A DNA stretch of 34,847 nt from Prevotellaceae bacterium (GCA_031290375.1 JAITNR010000020.1:1-34847), one strand, 5' to 3'; positions 7,519 through 16,065 are shown, counted from the stretch's first letter. The notes: generated by a model not told the origin, from the sequence alone. Numbers and translations are program-made.

Positions 7519-8469
7519 CTAATCTTTCGTTTTTAAAAAATTCACAATATTTTTTCTCTTTTTGAAAATCACGGCAATTATCAAACTAACCGCAAAACCT
7601 AAAATCCCGAAGATTATCAATGTATATAGGCGTGGAAAAGTACTGATAAAGAACTTGTCGGAAATAAAATTAATCACATCAGGGGTCGAGGCTTTGACCG
7701 AAATCAGATAATCTTTTTCTTTCAACAATTCTCTCATATTCTTGTAATAGAGGTCTTTTCGAGCAGGCTCTATCGTTATTCCCTCTCTGATAAGAGTTTT
7801 TTTGTTGCCGCCAAAATAATCATATTCCGAAAATCTGTCAAGTCTGTCAAGTTCCTTGATACAAAAGTCGATTTTCTCATCCAACATTGACTTGCTTGCT
7901 TCATCTATTCGGGCTATCCTTTTGTTTTCATTAAAATAAGTAACCAATCCATTCAAAAGATTGTCGAATTTTTGTGCCCCTATCAAAGAAATCTGCAATC
8001 CCAGACGGTCAGGCATCACAGGATTTATGCTATCGGCAAAAGTTGCAGCCGTAAATTTGAATGCAATCAAGTCGGGAATAGAGTCGTGTCTCATATCCAC
8101 CACAGGATAGGTTCTGAAGCAGAATATACTGCGCGCCTCATTTACACTGATATTCAGTTGTTTAGCCAAAGTTTTACTGTCGAGCGTATTTAAAGTGTTC
8201 AACACTTCAAACTCATTGATAATGGCAGCTTTAGCCTCTTTTGAGAATAAAATTGTGGTCGTACCTTTGTAAATTGTCTTGCTGTTGGTCGTACTAAAAA
8301 ATCCCAACAAGACAGACAACATCGTAACAGAAACGGTTATCCAAAAATATTGAACCGTAAGTTTAAATATCTGACACACAAAGTTTATCAGCCCCCAAAA
8401 CAGATTTTTCATTCCCCTGCCCAACGCAATAAACATCTCAAATAGGTTTATTTCTCTTTTCACTTCCAT
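7519..8469 (-). CDS. Wzz-like chain-length determinant family protein
   Basis: A 316-residue inner-membrane protein with one membrane segment near residues 38-57 (FWITVSVTMLSVLLGFF) and another near 279-300 (LYTLIIFGILGFAVSLIIAV), separated by a mostly helical periplasmic region. This two-helix topology with a GxLGFxVSL C-terminal segment is that of the Wzz/polysaccharide co-polymerase group. The usual proline-rich motif at the second helix is weak and there is no cytoplasmic tyrosine kinase domain. It probably influences surface-polysaccharide chain length or export, but no other polysaccharide genes are next to it; the closest is the UDP-sugar dehydrogenase at 16466. The C-terminus is basic. 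Start is consistent with a cytoplasmic N-terminal tail. Confidence 0.7.
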   Translation of the reverse strand: MEVKREINLFEMFIALGRGMKNLFWGLINFVCQIFKLTVQYFWITVSVTMLSVLLGFFSTTNSKTIYKGTTTILFSKEAKAAIINEFEVLNTLNTLDSKTLAKQLNISVNEARSIFCFRTYPVVDMRHDSIPDLIAFKFTAATFADSINPVMPDRLGLQISLIGAQKFDNLLNGLVTYFNENKRIARIDEASKSMLDEKIDFCIKELDRLDRFSEYDYFGGNKKTLIREGITIEPARKDLYYKNMRELLKEKDYLISVKASTPDVINFISDKFFISTFPRLYTLIIFGILGFAVSLIIAVIFKKRKNIVNFLKTKD

Positions 8470-8581
8470 AATATTTTAGTTTTAGTCATCAATTGTTAAT
8501 GTTTGCCGTTATGCTGCTACCAAGTAGTAGCCCGCAAGTTCCACAGCTCGACTGCGTATTTTCTCATATTTTTCAATTGTC

Positions 8582-9796
8582 TCATGCCAACAGTCTTGTA
8601 GCCGAATGTTCTATTCTTTCTTTGGTGTAATTAAGGTCAATATTCAGCTTGTCCTGATGCTCGGAAGGAATGTCAAACATTGCATCCGTCATAACAGTTT
8701 CCACAATTGCCCTGAGCCCTCTTGCTCCAAGTTTGTATTCAATTGCCTTATCCACAATATACTCCAATACCTCATCGTCAAAACTCAAATCAACGTTATC
8801 CATTTTGAACAGTTTGACATACTGCTTGATAATAGAATTTTTAGGTTCGGTAAGAATCCTACGCAAAGCCTCTCTGTCAAGTGGTTCAAGGTAAGTCAAA
8901 ACGGGCAATCGACCGATTATTTCCGGTATTAGCCCAAACGCTTTCAGGTCTTGCGGAGCGATATACTTCATCATGTTGTTTCTGTCAAAGGTGATTTGAT
9001 TGTTACTGCTGAACCCCACAACATTGGTATTCAAACGGTTTGCAATACGTTTTTCTATTCCGTCAAAAGCACCGCCGCAGATAAAAAGGACATTTTGCGT
9101 ATTAACGGGTATAAATTTCTGCTCAGGGTGTTTTCTACCGCCCTGTGGAGGCACATTCACAACTGCCCCTTCGAGCAGTTTGAGAAGCCCCTGCTGAACA
9201 CCCTCACCGCTCACATCGCGTGTAATACTCGGATTGTCGCCTTTGCGGGCAATCTTGTCAATTTCGTCAATAAAAACAATGCCCTGTTCGGCTACTTTCA
9301 CGTTGTAATCGGCTGCCTGCAAGAGCCTTGTGAGAATGCCCTCTATGTCTTCTCCCACGTAACCTGCCTCTGTGAGAACGGTCGCATCAACAATAGTAAA
9401 AGGAACGTGCAGTTTTTTGGCTATTGTACGAGCCAAAAGAGTTTTGCCTGTACCCGTTGCCCCAACAAGTATAATGTTCGATTTCTCTATTTCAACGTCT
9501 TCAACATCAGTTTTCTGAGAAATCCTTTTATAGTGATTATACACTGCCACCGACAAAAAACGCTTTGCTGCGTCCTGTCCTATCACATACTGGTCAAGAA
9601 AAGTTTTAATTTCTCGTGGCTTGGGAATTGATTTTCCCTTCATATCAAAGGCATCATCCTTTACCAGTTCGCCCTGTACCGCATCGTGTGCAGCTTCAAC
9701 GCAAAAATTGCAGATGCAAGCGTCAAAGCCCGTAACCATCAATTTTGCATCTTTGTTTGTTCTTCCGCAAAAATTACATTTACTATTTTTTGCCAT
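8582..9796 (-). CDS. clpX: ClpX ATPase subunit of ClpXP protease
   Basis: AAA+ unfoldase that recognises tagged substrates and feeds them to ClpP. The 404-residue protein has the N-terminal C4 zinc finger (C7, C10, C29, C32), Walker A GATGTGKT (112-119), the pore loop GYVGEDIE, Walker B IVFIDEIDKIA, the ISxxGVQ-like SGEGVQQGLLKLLEG segment and the ClpP-binding region. The C-terminal sensor GARGLRAI is intact. It stands without clpP or tig next to it. The Wzz-like gene follows 112 nt downstream on the same strand and may be cotranscribed. A -7-like element TAACTTTG (minus strand, 9848-9855) lies upstream, but no well-spaced TTG. Confidence 0.97.
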   Translation of the reverse strand: MAKNSKCNFCGRTNKDAKLMVTGFDACICNFCVEAAHDAVQGELVKDDAFDMKGKSIPKPREIKTFLDQYVIGQDAAKRFLSVAVYNHYKRISQKTDVEDVEIEKSNIILVGATGTGKTLLARTIAKKLHVPFTIVDATVLTEAGYVGEDIEGILTRLLQAADYNVKVAEQGIVFIDEIDKIARKGDNPSITRDVSGEGVQQGLLKLLEGAVVNVPPQGGRKHPEQKFIPVNTQNVLFICGGAFDGIEKRIANRLNTNVVGFSSNNQITFDRNNMMKYIAPQDLKAFGLIPEIIGRLPVLTYLEPLDREALRRILTEPKNSIIKQYVKLFKMDNVDLSFDDEVLEYIVDKAIEYKLGARGLRAIVETVMTDAMFDIPSEHQDKLNIDLNYTKERIEHSATRLLA

Positions 9797-9889
9797 CTGT
9801 TTAGGTTACTTTAAAATCAATTACTTAAAAATCACTTTTTCAGTCCGCAAAGTTAGTAAATTTTATTGATATTTTTTCCAACAAAGCCA

Positions 9890-10615
9890 TCAATCTAATC
9901 TTCGCTGTAAGATTTCCATAAACTCCTGTACAACTTCACTTTCCATATCCCATTTTAACTTGGTTGAAATATAGGATTGTGCCTGCTGAAAGTTTTCCAT
10001 CTTATTGAAATCGGTCAATGCCCCTGAAAGTTTTTCGCCATTGCCCTCGAACAGCTCTCTTTGAAAACGAAACCTGTCAGCAATGCTGATAGCCTGCTTT
10101 ATATCGGTTATTTTGTGTTTGGAAATATTTCCAGCCAAAGAATTATCTGTATTGGTAAGCTTGTCGTTTAAAATATTTATTTCGGGCAAATTTTTATCCT
10201 TTGGTTCAATCCAAATTTTCTCCTCAACCACTGGAGTTTCAACATTTTCTATAGTTTCAATTTTTTCGGGTCGAATCTCTTCCTGTTCAATCTCGATTTC
10301 AGGCTCTTTTTCAACAAGCAAAATTTCAGGTTCCTGTACAGGTGTTTGTATTTCTTCAGCCTCCTTTTTTTCAGGTTCTTGTTGAACAGAATCCTGCTTG
10401 TGTTCAATTCTCTCTTCTTTAATTACCTCTATCTCATTTTTTTCGGCAACAGGCAATGGCAATTTTTGCAGACAATCCACTATGTTTTGAGCTTTTGAAA
10501 TGGACAAATCAATCAAAATCTGAGGATAAGAGAGCATTTGTTCAAGCCCCTGCGTTAATATTTCCAATTCCCTTATATCCTTTTGAATAAGGGTAATCAA
10601 CAATTTATCTGACAT
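9890..10615 (-). CDS. Conserved Bacteroidota hypothetical, Glu-rich linker
   Basis: A protein of 241 residues with three visible regions: a helical N-terminus (about 1-55), a long acidic and proline-containing low-complexity linker (about 60-150, rich in Glu, Gln, Ile and Val), and a compact C-terminal region beginning ITDIKQAISIADRFRFQREL. The C-terminal pattern of a short helix then NDRFxFxxELF-like and an aromatic KLKWD motif recurs in uncharacterised Bacteroidota proteins. No catalytic motif, signal peptide or membrane segment is seen. I chose MSDKLLI at 10615 over an upstream start at 10696, because the promoter (10637-10666) sits inside the longer form and the extra residues overlap an antisense transposase remnant. 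It precedes clpX on the same strand by about 90 nt. Confidence 0.7.
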   Translation of the reverse strand: MSDKLLITLIQKDIRELEILTQGLEQMLSYPQILIDLSISKAQNIVDCLQKLPLPVAEKNEIEVIKEERIEHKQDSVQQEPEKKEAEEIQTPVQEPEILLVEKEPEIEIEQEEIRPEKIETIENVETPVVEEKIWIEPKDKNLPEINILNDKLTNTDNSLAGNISKHKITDIKQAISIADRFRFQRELFEGNGEKLSGALTDFNKMENFQQAQSYISTKLKWDMESEVVQEFMEILQRRLD

Positions 10616-10636
10616 ATTTTTTTCTTTATTTTTGTG

Positions 10637-10666
10637 CAAAGTTAATAGATTTCTTTGAAATAACAA
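10637..10666 (-). promoter_or_regulatory. Promoter for the 9890-10615 gene
   Basis: Minus strand TTG (10666-10664), 19 nt, then TAACTTTG (10644-10637), followed 21 nt later by the chosen ATG at 10615. It supports the shorter start. Confidence 0.7.
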
Positions 10667-10688
10667 CCATTTAGAAATAATCAACCGT

Positions 10689-10864
10689 GAAATCAAGTTG
10701 TTTTTCTACGACTCACTACGCTTTATTTTGAGAGTTTTACCGAAGACGAACTTCGCCGTTTTGGATACAGCAAAGACAACAAATTCAATCAGGAACAGGT
10801 TTTGCTGGCACTGCTGGTAACCGATAAGGATTTGCCTGTTGGCTGCGACCTTTTCAGGTAAATT
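10689..10864 (+). pseudogene. IS1634-type transposase remnant
   Basis: Reading the plus strand from 10689 gives EIKLFFYD, then after a one-base frameshift near 10712 the frame TTLYFESFTEDELRRFGYSK and on to LALLVTDKDLPVGCDLF, ending in TAA at 10862-10864. The order FYDvTTLYFES, then GxSKDNK, then a LLVTxxxLPVGxxLF stretch matches the DDE-domain start of IS1634-family transposases. Both the earlier domain and everything after the LF motif are missing. It is therefore a dead fragment of about 58 codons. The antisense strand here is the 5' side of the 9890-10615 gene. Confidence 0.7.
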
Positions 10865-10889
10865 AGCACCTCAAAAAAAAGATTTAGCC
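10864..10889 (+). repeat. Recurrent upstream motif, copy C
   Basis: TAGCACCTC, a run of A residues, then GATTTAGCC. It begins at the very end of the transposase remnant and ends about 9 nt before the -33 position of the psd promoter, in the orientation of psd. Confidence 0.5.
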
Positions 10890-10898
10890 AATTTAATT

Positions 10899-10928
10899 CT
10901 GTTTTTTACAAAATTAATTTTAACTTTG
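10899..10928 (+). promoter_or_regulatory. Promoter for psd
   Basis: CTG (10899-10901), 19 nt, TAACTTTG (10921-10928). The -33 has a C for the first T; the -7 is perfect. The start codon lies 16 nt after the -7 box. Confidence 0.6.
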
Positions 10929-10944
10929 CAAAAAAAAGTACAAA

Positions 10945-11664
10945 ATGACAAAAGCGTCAAAAAAACTTGTTCAAAGGGTTGGAAACCGCAATCGTAAAAT
11001 CAAAATTCACAAGGAGGGAAAAACAATTTTAATTTCACTTTTTATTTTTCTTGTGGGAATTAATTTAATTTTTCACTTTTGGACCTCGTGGGGAGTGGGT
11101 TTTATCGTCAATTTTATTGTTTCTGTAGTAGCGTTTTGCTTTTTCCTTTTCTTTTTCAGAAATCCGTACAGGCTGACCAATATTGATGATGACAGTTTTG
11201 TGGTCGCCCCAGCTGACGGTCGGATAGTGGCAATCGAACTAACCGAAGAATGCGAATATTTTGAAGGCAAAAAAATGATACAGGTGTCGATTTTTATGTC
11301 TGTCTTTTCGGTTCACGCCAACTGGTATCCCATCAACGGCATCGTAAAATACACTAAGCACCACAACGGCAAGCATTTGGTAGCCTATTTGCCTAAGTCA
11401 AGCCACGAAAACGAGCACTCTTCCACCGTAATAGAAACCAAAACGGGCAAGCAGATACTTGTCAGGCAGATTGCGGGTACTTTGGCTCGGAGGATTGTTA
11501 CTTACGCCTCTGTTAATCATCCGGCACAAGTCAATCATCATCTTGGCTTTATCAAGTTTGGTTCACGGGTGGATATGTTTTTGCCCGAAGATTCGGAAAT
11601 CTTTGTTCGTATGAGCGAAAGCACAAAAGGCAACGAAACAATTATAGCAAAGTTGCCTGATTAA
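10945..11664 (+). CDS. psd: Phosphatidylserine decarboxylase proenzyme
   Basis: Converts phosphatidylserine to phosphatidylethanolamine at the inner membrane, using a pyruvoyl group formed by self-cleavage. The 239-residue protein is of the short Bacteroidota form: two hydrophobic helices (about 28-45 and 51-70), then the FRNPYR segment, APADGRIV, SIFMSVFSVHANWYPING, and the cleavage site FGSRVD with G206-S207 as the predicted scissile bond. It has its own promoter. No pssA follows; an MFS gene starts 41 nt downstream and may be cotranscribed. An N-terminal basic extension of about 20 residues precedes the usual start, so a downstream start is possible, but no other methionine occurs in that stretch. 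Confidence 0.95.
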   Translation: MTKASKKLVQRVGNRNRKIKIHKEGKTILISLFIFLVGINLIFHFWTSWGVGFIVNFIVSVVAFCFFLFFFRNPYRLTNIDDDSFVVAPADGRIVAIELTEECEYFEGKKMIQVSIFMSVFSVHANWYPINGIVKYTKHHNGKHLVAYLPKSSHENEHSSTVIETKTGKQILVRQIAGTLARRIVTYASVNHPAQVNHHLGFIKFGSRVDMFLPEDSEIFVRMSESTKGNETIIAKLPD

Positions 11665-11705
11665 TTTCATTTTTTAAAATAATATAATATTATATCAACA
11701 AAATT

Positions 11706-13001
11706 ATGAGAGTCAGATTAATAATAATGAATTTTCTGCAATTCGCAGTTTGGGGAGCGTATTTAACCTCAATGGGTTCGTATTTGGCTTCGGCTGGTAT
11801 GGGCACGAAAATCGGTTTTTTTTACTCAATGCAGGGAATTGTTTCGCTGCTGATGCCTGCACTGATGGGCATTGTGGCTGACAGGTGGATACCTGCGCAA
11901 AAACTTTTGGGTATTTGCCACGCACTTTCCGCAATGTTTATGTTTTTTGCGGGCTATTATGCGTTGGGAGCAGGAGACGCGGTGCAATTTTCAACGCTCT
12001 TTACATATTATTCGCTTAGCGTGGGGTTTTATATGCCCACCATCGCCCTGTCCAATTCGGTGGCATACAGTGTGTTAAACAAAGCAGGACTGGAAACGGT
12101 AAAACACTTTCCGCCAATTCGCGTCTTTGGCACCGTCGGATTTATTGTTGCAATGCTTGCGGTGAATTTTATCACCTCAAAGGGAATTGCCATTCAGCAT
12201 ACGCCAATCCAGTTTCTTGTTTCGGGCGATATTGGTTTAGTGCTGGCTATTTACGCTTTTACCCTGCCAAAATGTAACATAGACAAATCAAACAGAAAAC
12301 GTTCATTGTCTGAAGTGCTTGGGCTAAATGCTTTCGCACTTTTCAAACGCAAAAAAATGGCAATTTTCTTTATCTTTTCGATGCTTTTGGGGGCATCGCT
12401 GCAAATTACCAACGGCTATGCAAATCCTTTTATTACAGGGTTTTCCGAAGTAAAAGAATTTGCTCAAACCTGGGGGGCACAAAACGCAAACGCTTTGATT
12501 TCCCTCTCGCAAATTTCGGAAACGCTCTGTATTTTGCTCATACCATTTTTTCTTAAAAAATTTGGCATAAAAAAAGTTATGCTTATGTCGATGTTTGCGT
12601 GGGTTTTGCGTTTCGGCTTTTTCGGCTTGGGCAACCCCGGTAACAATGTTTGGCTTTTTGTCCTTTCAATGATTGTTTATGGCATTGCGTTTGACTTCTT
12701 CAATATTTCAGGCTCGCTTTTTGTGGACAGGGAGACTGATACCTCCATACGTTCGAGTGCCCAGGGACTGTTTATGATGATGACTAACGGTTTTGGAGCT
12801 ACCATCGGAATGTTGGGGGCACAGTCGGTTGCAAATCGTTTTGTCTATTCGCAGACAGACCCGCTGGCGAAGATTGAAGGGTGGCAGACGGCTTGGTTTA
12901 TTTTTGCCCTTTACGCTCTTGTGGTCGGCATCGCATTTGCATTTATTTTTAAATATAAGCACGATTCCAATAACGGTGGAGAATTGAGAGTGGAGAGTTG
13001 A
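11706..13001 (+). CDS. MFS nucleoside permease-like transporter
   Basis: A 431-residue major facilitator with about twelve hydrophobic segments and a conserved start, MRVRLIIMNFLQFAVWGAYL, of the NupG/XapB nucleoside:proton symporter group. Other group marks are MGIVADRWIPAQKLL, a motif-A-like loop after helix 2, and a loop ending FVDRETDTSIRSSAQGLFMMMTNGFG in the second half. It probably imports nucleosides by proton symport, which fits with cdd in the same window, though they are 9 kb apart. It sits 41 nt after psd on the same strand. Twenty C-terminal residues are polar. Substrate is inferred from family only. Confidence 0.85.
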   Translation: MRVRLIIMNFLQFAVWGAYLTSMGSYLASAGMGTKIGFFYSMQGIVSLLMPALMGIVADRWIPAQKLLGICHALSAMFMFFAGYYALGAGDAVQFSTLFTYYSLSVGFYMPTIALSNSVAYSVLNKAGLETVKHFPPIRVFGTVGFIVAMLAVNFITSKGIAIQHTPIQFLVSGDIGLVLAIYAFTLPKCNIDKSNRKRSLSEVLGLNAFALFKRKKMAIFFIFSMLLGASLQITNGYANPFITGFSEVKEFAQTWGAQNANALISLSQISETLCILLIPFFLKKFGIKKVMLMSMFAWVLRFGFFGLGNPGNNVWLFVLSMIVYGIAFDFFNISGSLFVDRETDTSIRSSAQGLFMMMTNGFGATIGMLGAQSVANRFVYSQTDPLAKIEGWQTAWFIFALYALVVGIAFAFIFKYKHDSNNGGELRVES

Positions 13002-13193
13002 CAAAATGGCACAACGCTCTGCATCATTGCGAGTTCCAAAGGGCAAACAATCTATATGCGATGGATTGCTTTGGGTTATTGCCTCTGCACAAAGACAAGA
13101 GAAAATGTTCTTTGACAGGATCGGTTAGTCCATTCAAATGAAAAACGATATAAATAACAGGCTTTAGCCAAACAAACAATTAATAGCGAACAG
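13002..13193. repeat. Repeat-like spacer before obg
   Basis: This 192-nt spacer contains a fragment of the widespread CATTGCGAG...GCAATC repeat type (TCATTGCGAGTTCC at about 13024, with GATTGCTTTGG near 13062). No gene, promoter or terminator with a good match was found. Confidence 0.35.
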
Positions 13194-14186
13194 ATGAACT
13201 CAAACTTTATAGATTACGTAAAAATATATTGTCGTTCGGGCAATGGCGGTGCAGGCTCTACGCATTTTCATCGGGAAAAATTCGTTCCCAAAGGCGGACC
13301 CGACGGCGGGGACGGTGGACGTGGCGGACATGTCATTCTGCGAGGCAGTAAGGATTATTGGACTTTGTTACATCTGAAATATGCCCGTCATATTTTTGCA
13401 GGACACGGGGGACATGGTAGTGGTAGTCGCAGTTTTGGCAAGGATGGTGAGGACAGAACTATCACAGTTCCCTGTGGCACAGTTGCCTGCGATGCTGTAA
13501 CGAGAGAATTTCTGTGCGATATTACCGAAGATGGACAGGAGGAAATTCTTCTCAAGGGCGGACGTGGTGGTTTGGGTAACTGGCATTTCAAAACCGCCAC
13601 CAATCAAACCCCCCGCTATGCACAGCCGGGTGAACCTATGCTGGAAAAAGAGGTTATCCTCGAACTTAAAGTACTGGCAGATGTGGGTTTGGTAGGCTTT
13701 CCAAATGCAGGCAAATCAACCTTGTTGTCCGTGATTTCAGCCGCGAAACCCGAAATTGCCGATTATCCATTTACAACGCTTGTGCCAAATCTCGGTATTG
13801 TGCCGTACAGGGACGGAAAGTCGTTCTGTGTTGCCGACATACCGGGCATCATAGAGGGGGCTGCCGAAGGTAGAGGGTTGGGATTGAGGTTTTTACGCCA
13901 TATCGAAAGAAACTCTATCCTGCTTTTTCTTGTGCCCGCCGATAGCAACGATATTAAAAAAGAGTATGAAATTCTTCTCTCCGAACTGGAAAGATATAAT
14001 CCAGAACTGCTTGATAAACAACGAATTTTGGCTGTTTCAAAAATTGATATTCTCGGAGAAAATATGATCAAAGAGCTGAAAAAAACATTGCCGGAAAATG
14101 TACCACATATCTTTTTTTCGTCGATAACCCGTTTTGGACTGGAAAATCTTAAAGATATGCTCTGGCAGAAGTTGAATGAACTGTAA
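13194..14186 (+). CDS. obg: GTPase Obg/CgtA
   Basis: Essential ribosome-associated GTPase acting in 50S assembly and stress signalling. The 330-residue protein has the glycine-rich Obg fold at residues 1-157 (SGNGGAGSTHFHREKF, GGPDGGDGGRGGH), then the G domain with G1 GFPNAGKST near residue 167, the G2 region DYPFTTL, G3 DIPGIIEGA and G4 SKID near 280. The C-terminal OCT domain of many Obg proteins is absent, as in other Bacteroidota. Start ATG at 13194 gives the expected N-terminus MNSNFIDYVKIYCRSG. Convergent with the exported thioredoxin, with 17 nt between the stops. Confidence 0.96.
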   Translation: MNSNFIDYVKIYCRSGNGGAGSTHFHREKFVPKGGPDGGDGGRGGHVILRGSKDYWTLLHLKYARHIFAGHGGHGSGSRSFGKDGEDRTITVPCGTVACDAVTREFLCDITEDGQEEILLKGGRGGLGNWHFKTATNQTPRYAQPGEPMLEKEVILELKVLADVGLVGFPNAGKSTLLSVISAAKPEIADYPFTTLVPNLGIVPYRDGKSFCVADIPGIIEGAAEGRGLGLRFLRHIERNSILLFLVPADSNDIKKEYEILLSELERYNPELLDKQRILAVSKIDILGENMIKELKKTLPENVPHIFFSSITRFGLENLKDMLWQKLNEL

Positions 14187-14203
14187 TTTACGAATTACAC
14201 ACC

Positions 14204-14665
14204 TTATTTGCTCAGCAAATACTGCTTAATTTCGTTTTCGAGTTGGGCTTTATCTCTGTAGCCCGATACCATAGTAGGTTGCTTGCCGATTGGCACAAAC
14301 AAAATTGCGGGAATGCTGTTTATTCCGAACAATGCAGCAAGTTCCTGTTCTTTTTGGGTATCAATCTTATATACGTAAATTTGGTCTTTGTAAAGAGTTG
14401 CAATTTCGTCCACAATTGGCGACAGCATACGGCAGGGGCGACACCAGTCGGCATAAAAGTCTATGATACAAGGCTTGTCACCGAGATATTTCCAATCGTT
14501 AGACTCACCTGATTTATAATCAACAACTTTCTTTTTAAAAGTTTCTTTTGTGAGAAATTCAGGCTTTATTTTTGTTCCCTGAACATCGGTTTTAGTTTGC
14601 CCAAAGGCTATGAACATCAACGATGTAGATAAAAATACCGTCAAAACGATTTTAAAATTTTTCAT
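14204..14665 (-). CDS. Exported thioredoxin-like protein
   Basis: A 153-residue protein with a Sec signal peptide (about 1-22, MKNFKIVLTVFLSTSLMFIAFGQ) and a thioredoxin fold with WCRPC at residues 74-78, IDFYADW before it and SIPAILFVP cis-proline after. It should be a periplasmic thiol-disulfide protein; CRPC rather than CGPC suggests reducing or shuffling activity, but redox direction cannot be read. No lipobox cysteine is present. It is 111 nt downstream of the CcdA/ArsG-like membrane protein on the same strand, and the pair probably works as a membrane-to-periplasm thiol relay. Confidence 0.88.
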   Translation of the reverse strand: MKNFKIVLTVFLSTSLMFIAFGQTKTDVQGTKIKPEFLTKETFKKKVVDYKSGESNDWKYLGDKPCIIDFYADWCRPCRMLSPIVDEIATLYKDQIYVYKIDTQKEQELAALFGINSIPAILFVPIGKQPTMVSGYRDKAQLENEIKQYLLSK

Positions 14666-14776
14666 AATTTTGGGTTATTTATAATCTATGTTTAGATAAT
14701 AATTTCTGTTTATGGTTTAATTAAGATTTTTGCTTGTAAGTCGCAAGTTTTTAATATGAAATATTGGTTTTATTTT

Positions 14777-15484
14777 TCAGTGAAAAAAGATATTCTCTAT
14801 TAAAAGATAAATGCTTGTCAGTACAAATATTGCACCTGTTATTTTTACGAACCATCGTCCCAGTTTGTCTGCTATTTTGTAAAATTTGTCTATTTTATTC
14901 AACCCAAAAGTCATTATAATTGTTATCAGAACAATAATTAAAACTGTTGCCAAAACAAAAACAAACGGTAAAACTATACCATAACTGACAGATAATGAGA
15001 GCGGTAATAAAATTCCAAAAAACAAAATTACGTTTGCAGGACAAAATATAAGCGAAAGTACTGCCCCTAATACAAAGGCTCTGATATTGTTGTGTTTAAA
15101 TCGGTGTCCAATTTTTTCTGCCGAAAACGATATTCTTAACCACGAAATTTTATCTGCAAAAATCAAGGCTAATCCGAAGATAAACAATATCGGAACTAAA
15201 ACAATTTCCCCCCAAGTATCGAAAAAACTTTGAAAATGCGAAATCGAATAACCTTTTTTAAGAATTAAAACAAGCCCCAGCCCCAGCCCTGCCAATACTA
15301 ATGTTCTGCCCAAAATATAAAAAAGACTGTTTAAAAGAATTATCTTTTTATGAGCATAATCCTTTGTTAAATAGCCTATTGCTGAAATATTTACAAGCAA
15401 AGTGCAAGGGTCAAGCATAAAAACGAACCCTAAAACAAAAGCGACCAGGCAAGGTGATGATATATTTTGAACGAAATCAATCAT
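14777..15484 (-). CDS. CcdA/ArsG-like membrane thiol protein
   Basis: A 235-residue membrane protein with six hydrophobic segments and two cysteines in LDPCT (residue 26 region) and FCPAN (about 140), the placement seen in CcdA and DsbD-beta, where they form the redox pair. The pattern PCxLxxNIxAIGYLTKD, GRTLVLAGLG and the long helix IVLVPILFIFGLAL matches the group annotated as ArsG-type permeases, which are CcdA-related. The function could be electron transfer across the membrane to the exported thioredoxin, or export of a thiol compound. I choose MIDFVQN at 15484, because the frame continues upstream to 15565 but would run through tRNA-Ser. The tRNA ends 36 nt upstream. Confidence 0.75.
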   Translation of the reverse strand: MIDFVQNISSPCLVAFVLGFVFMLDPCTLLVNISAIGYLTKDYAHKKIILLNSLFYILGRTLVLAGLGLGLVLILKKGYSISHFQSFFDTWGEIVLVPILFIFGLALIFADKISWLRISFSAEKIGHRFKHNNIRAFVLGAVLSLIFCPANVILFFGILLPLSLSVSYGIVLPFVFVLATVLIIVLITIIMTFGLNKIDKFYKIADKLGRWFVKITGAIFVLTSIYLLIENIFFH

Positions 15485-15519
15485 TTTGAGGATAATTCGA
15501 TTGAAAATGAGACATGATT

Positions 15520-15608
<89 letters not shown>

Positions 15609-15640
15609 TTTTAACAATATATGAAAAAATAAATTTAGCA

Positions 15641-15648
15641 CAAAGGTA
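15641..15648 (-). promoter_or_regulatory. -7 box for tRNA-Ser
   Basis: Minus strand TACCTTTG, 32 nt before the tRNA 5' end, preceded by an A-rich tract. No TTG is correctly spaced upstream. Confidence 0.55.
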
Positions 15649-15684
15649 ATATTTTTTTTTGAAAATATGATATTTGTTTCAGAA

Positions 15685-15710
15685 GGGTTAAATCTTTTTT
15701 TGAGGTGCTA
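15685..15710 (-). repeat. Recurrent upstream motif, copy D
   Basis: Minus strand reads TAGCACCTC, A run, GATTTAACCC. It lies about 37 nt upstream of the tRNA-Ser -7 box in the direction of transcription. Confidence 0.5.
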
Positions 15711-15732
15711 AATAGTGTTCAAAATCAGGCAC

Positions 15733-15791
15733 AAAAAATAAATAATTTGTAATGTTTTTAATTTCTGGATTGCTTCGTTCCTTGCAATGAC
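15733..15791 (+). repeat. Intergenic repeat R1, copy 1
   Basis: A 59-bp block that matches 18788-18848 with few differences. It contains AATAAATAATTTGTAATG, TTTTTAATTTC and then TTGCTTCGTT and GCAATGAC. The last part is related to the widespread ATTGCGAG/GCAATGAC repeats of Bacteroidota intergenic DNA. Confidence 0.7.
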
Positions 15792-15800
15792 TGAATAATG

Positions 15801-15875
15801 AATAATGAAAAATGAAAAAATGCGGACTTTGCGTGATAATTGCATTTATGCACGTAGGGCATCCATATCAATAGA
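15801..15875 (+). repeat. Intergenic repeat R2, copy 1
   Basis: About 75 bp sharing AATGAAAAAATGCGGACTTT, TGATAATTGCATTTATG and CATATCAATAGAAA with 21391-21464. In the other copy the centre is the palindrome GTCCGTAGGAC; here it is CACGTAGGGC. A second GTCCGTAGGAC lies at 15903-15913. Confidence 0.7.
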
Positions 15876-16065
15876 AAAATATGGAATACAACATGTATTT
15901 ATGTCCGTAGGACAGAATGTGAATAAGCTTAAGTGAAACTTACGGCTAAAGACAACCGGCACCATTTTTGAAAAAACAAATAAATATGATGTTATTTTAC
16001 ATAAAACACGAAATATAGCATAATTAGCCACTACAAAAACAACTTTTACTCAAAAAGTGCCATTT

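Larger units (their letters stand above)
15609..16065. other. Repeat-filled gap downstream of the ABC fragment
   Basis: About 457 nt without a gene. It holds the tRNA -7 box, motif copy D, an R1 and an R2 repeat copy (listed separately) and a second palindrome of GTCC-GTA-GGAC type at 15903-15913. No other coding or RNA gene was recognised. Confidence 0.6.

Noticed and set aside
8951..9631. 226-codon plus-strand frame opposite clpX
   Set aside because: It is entirely antisense to clpX, which has all family motifs, and the translated product has no recognisable domain or composition of a real protein.
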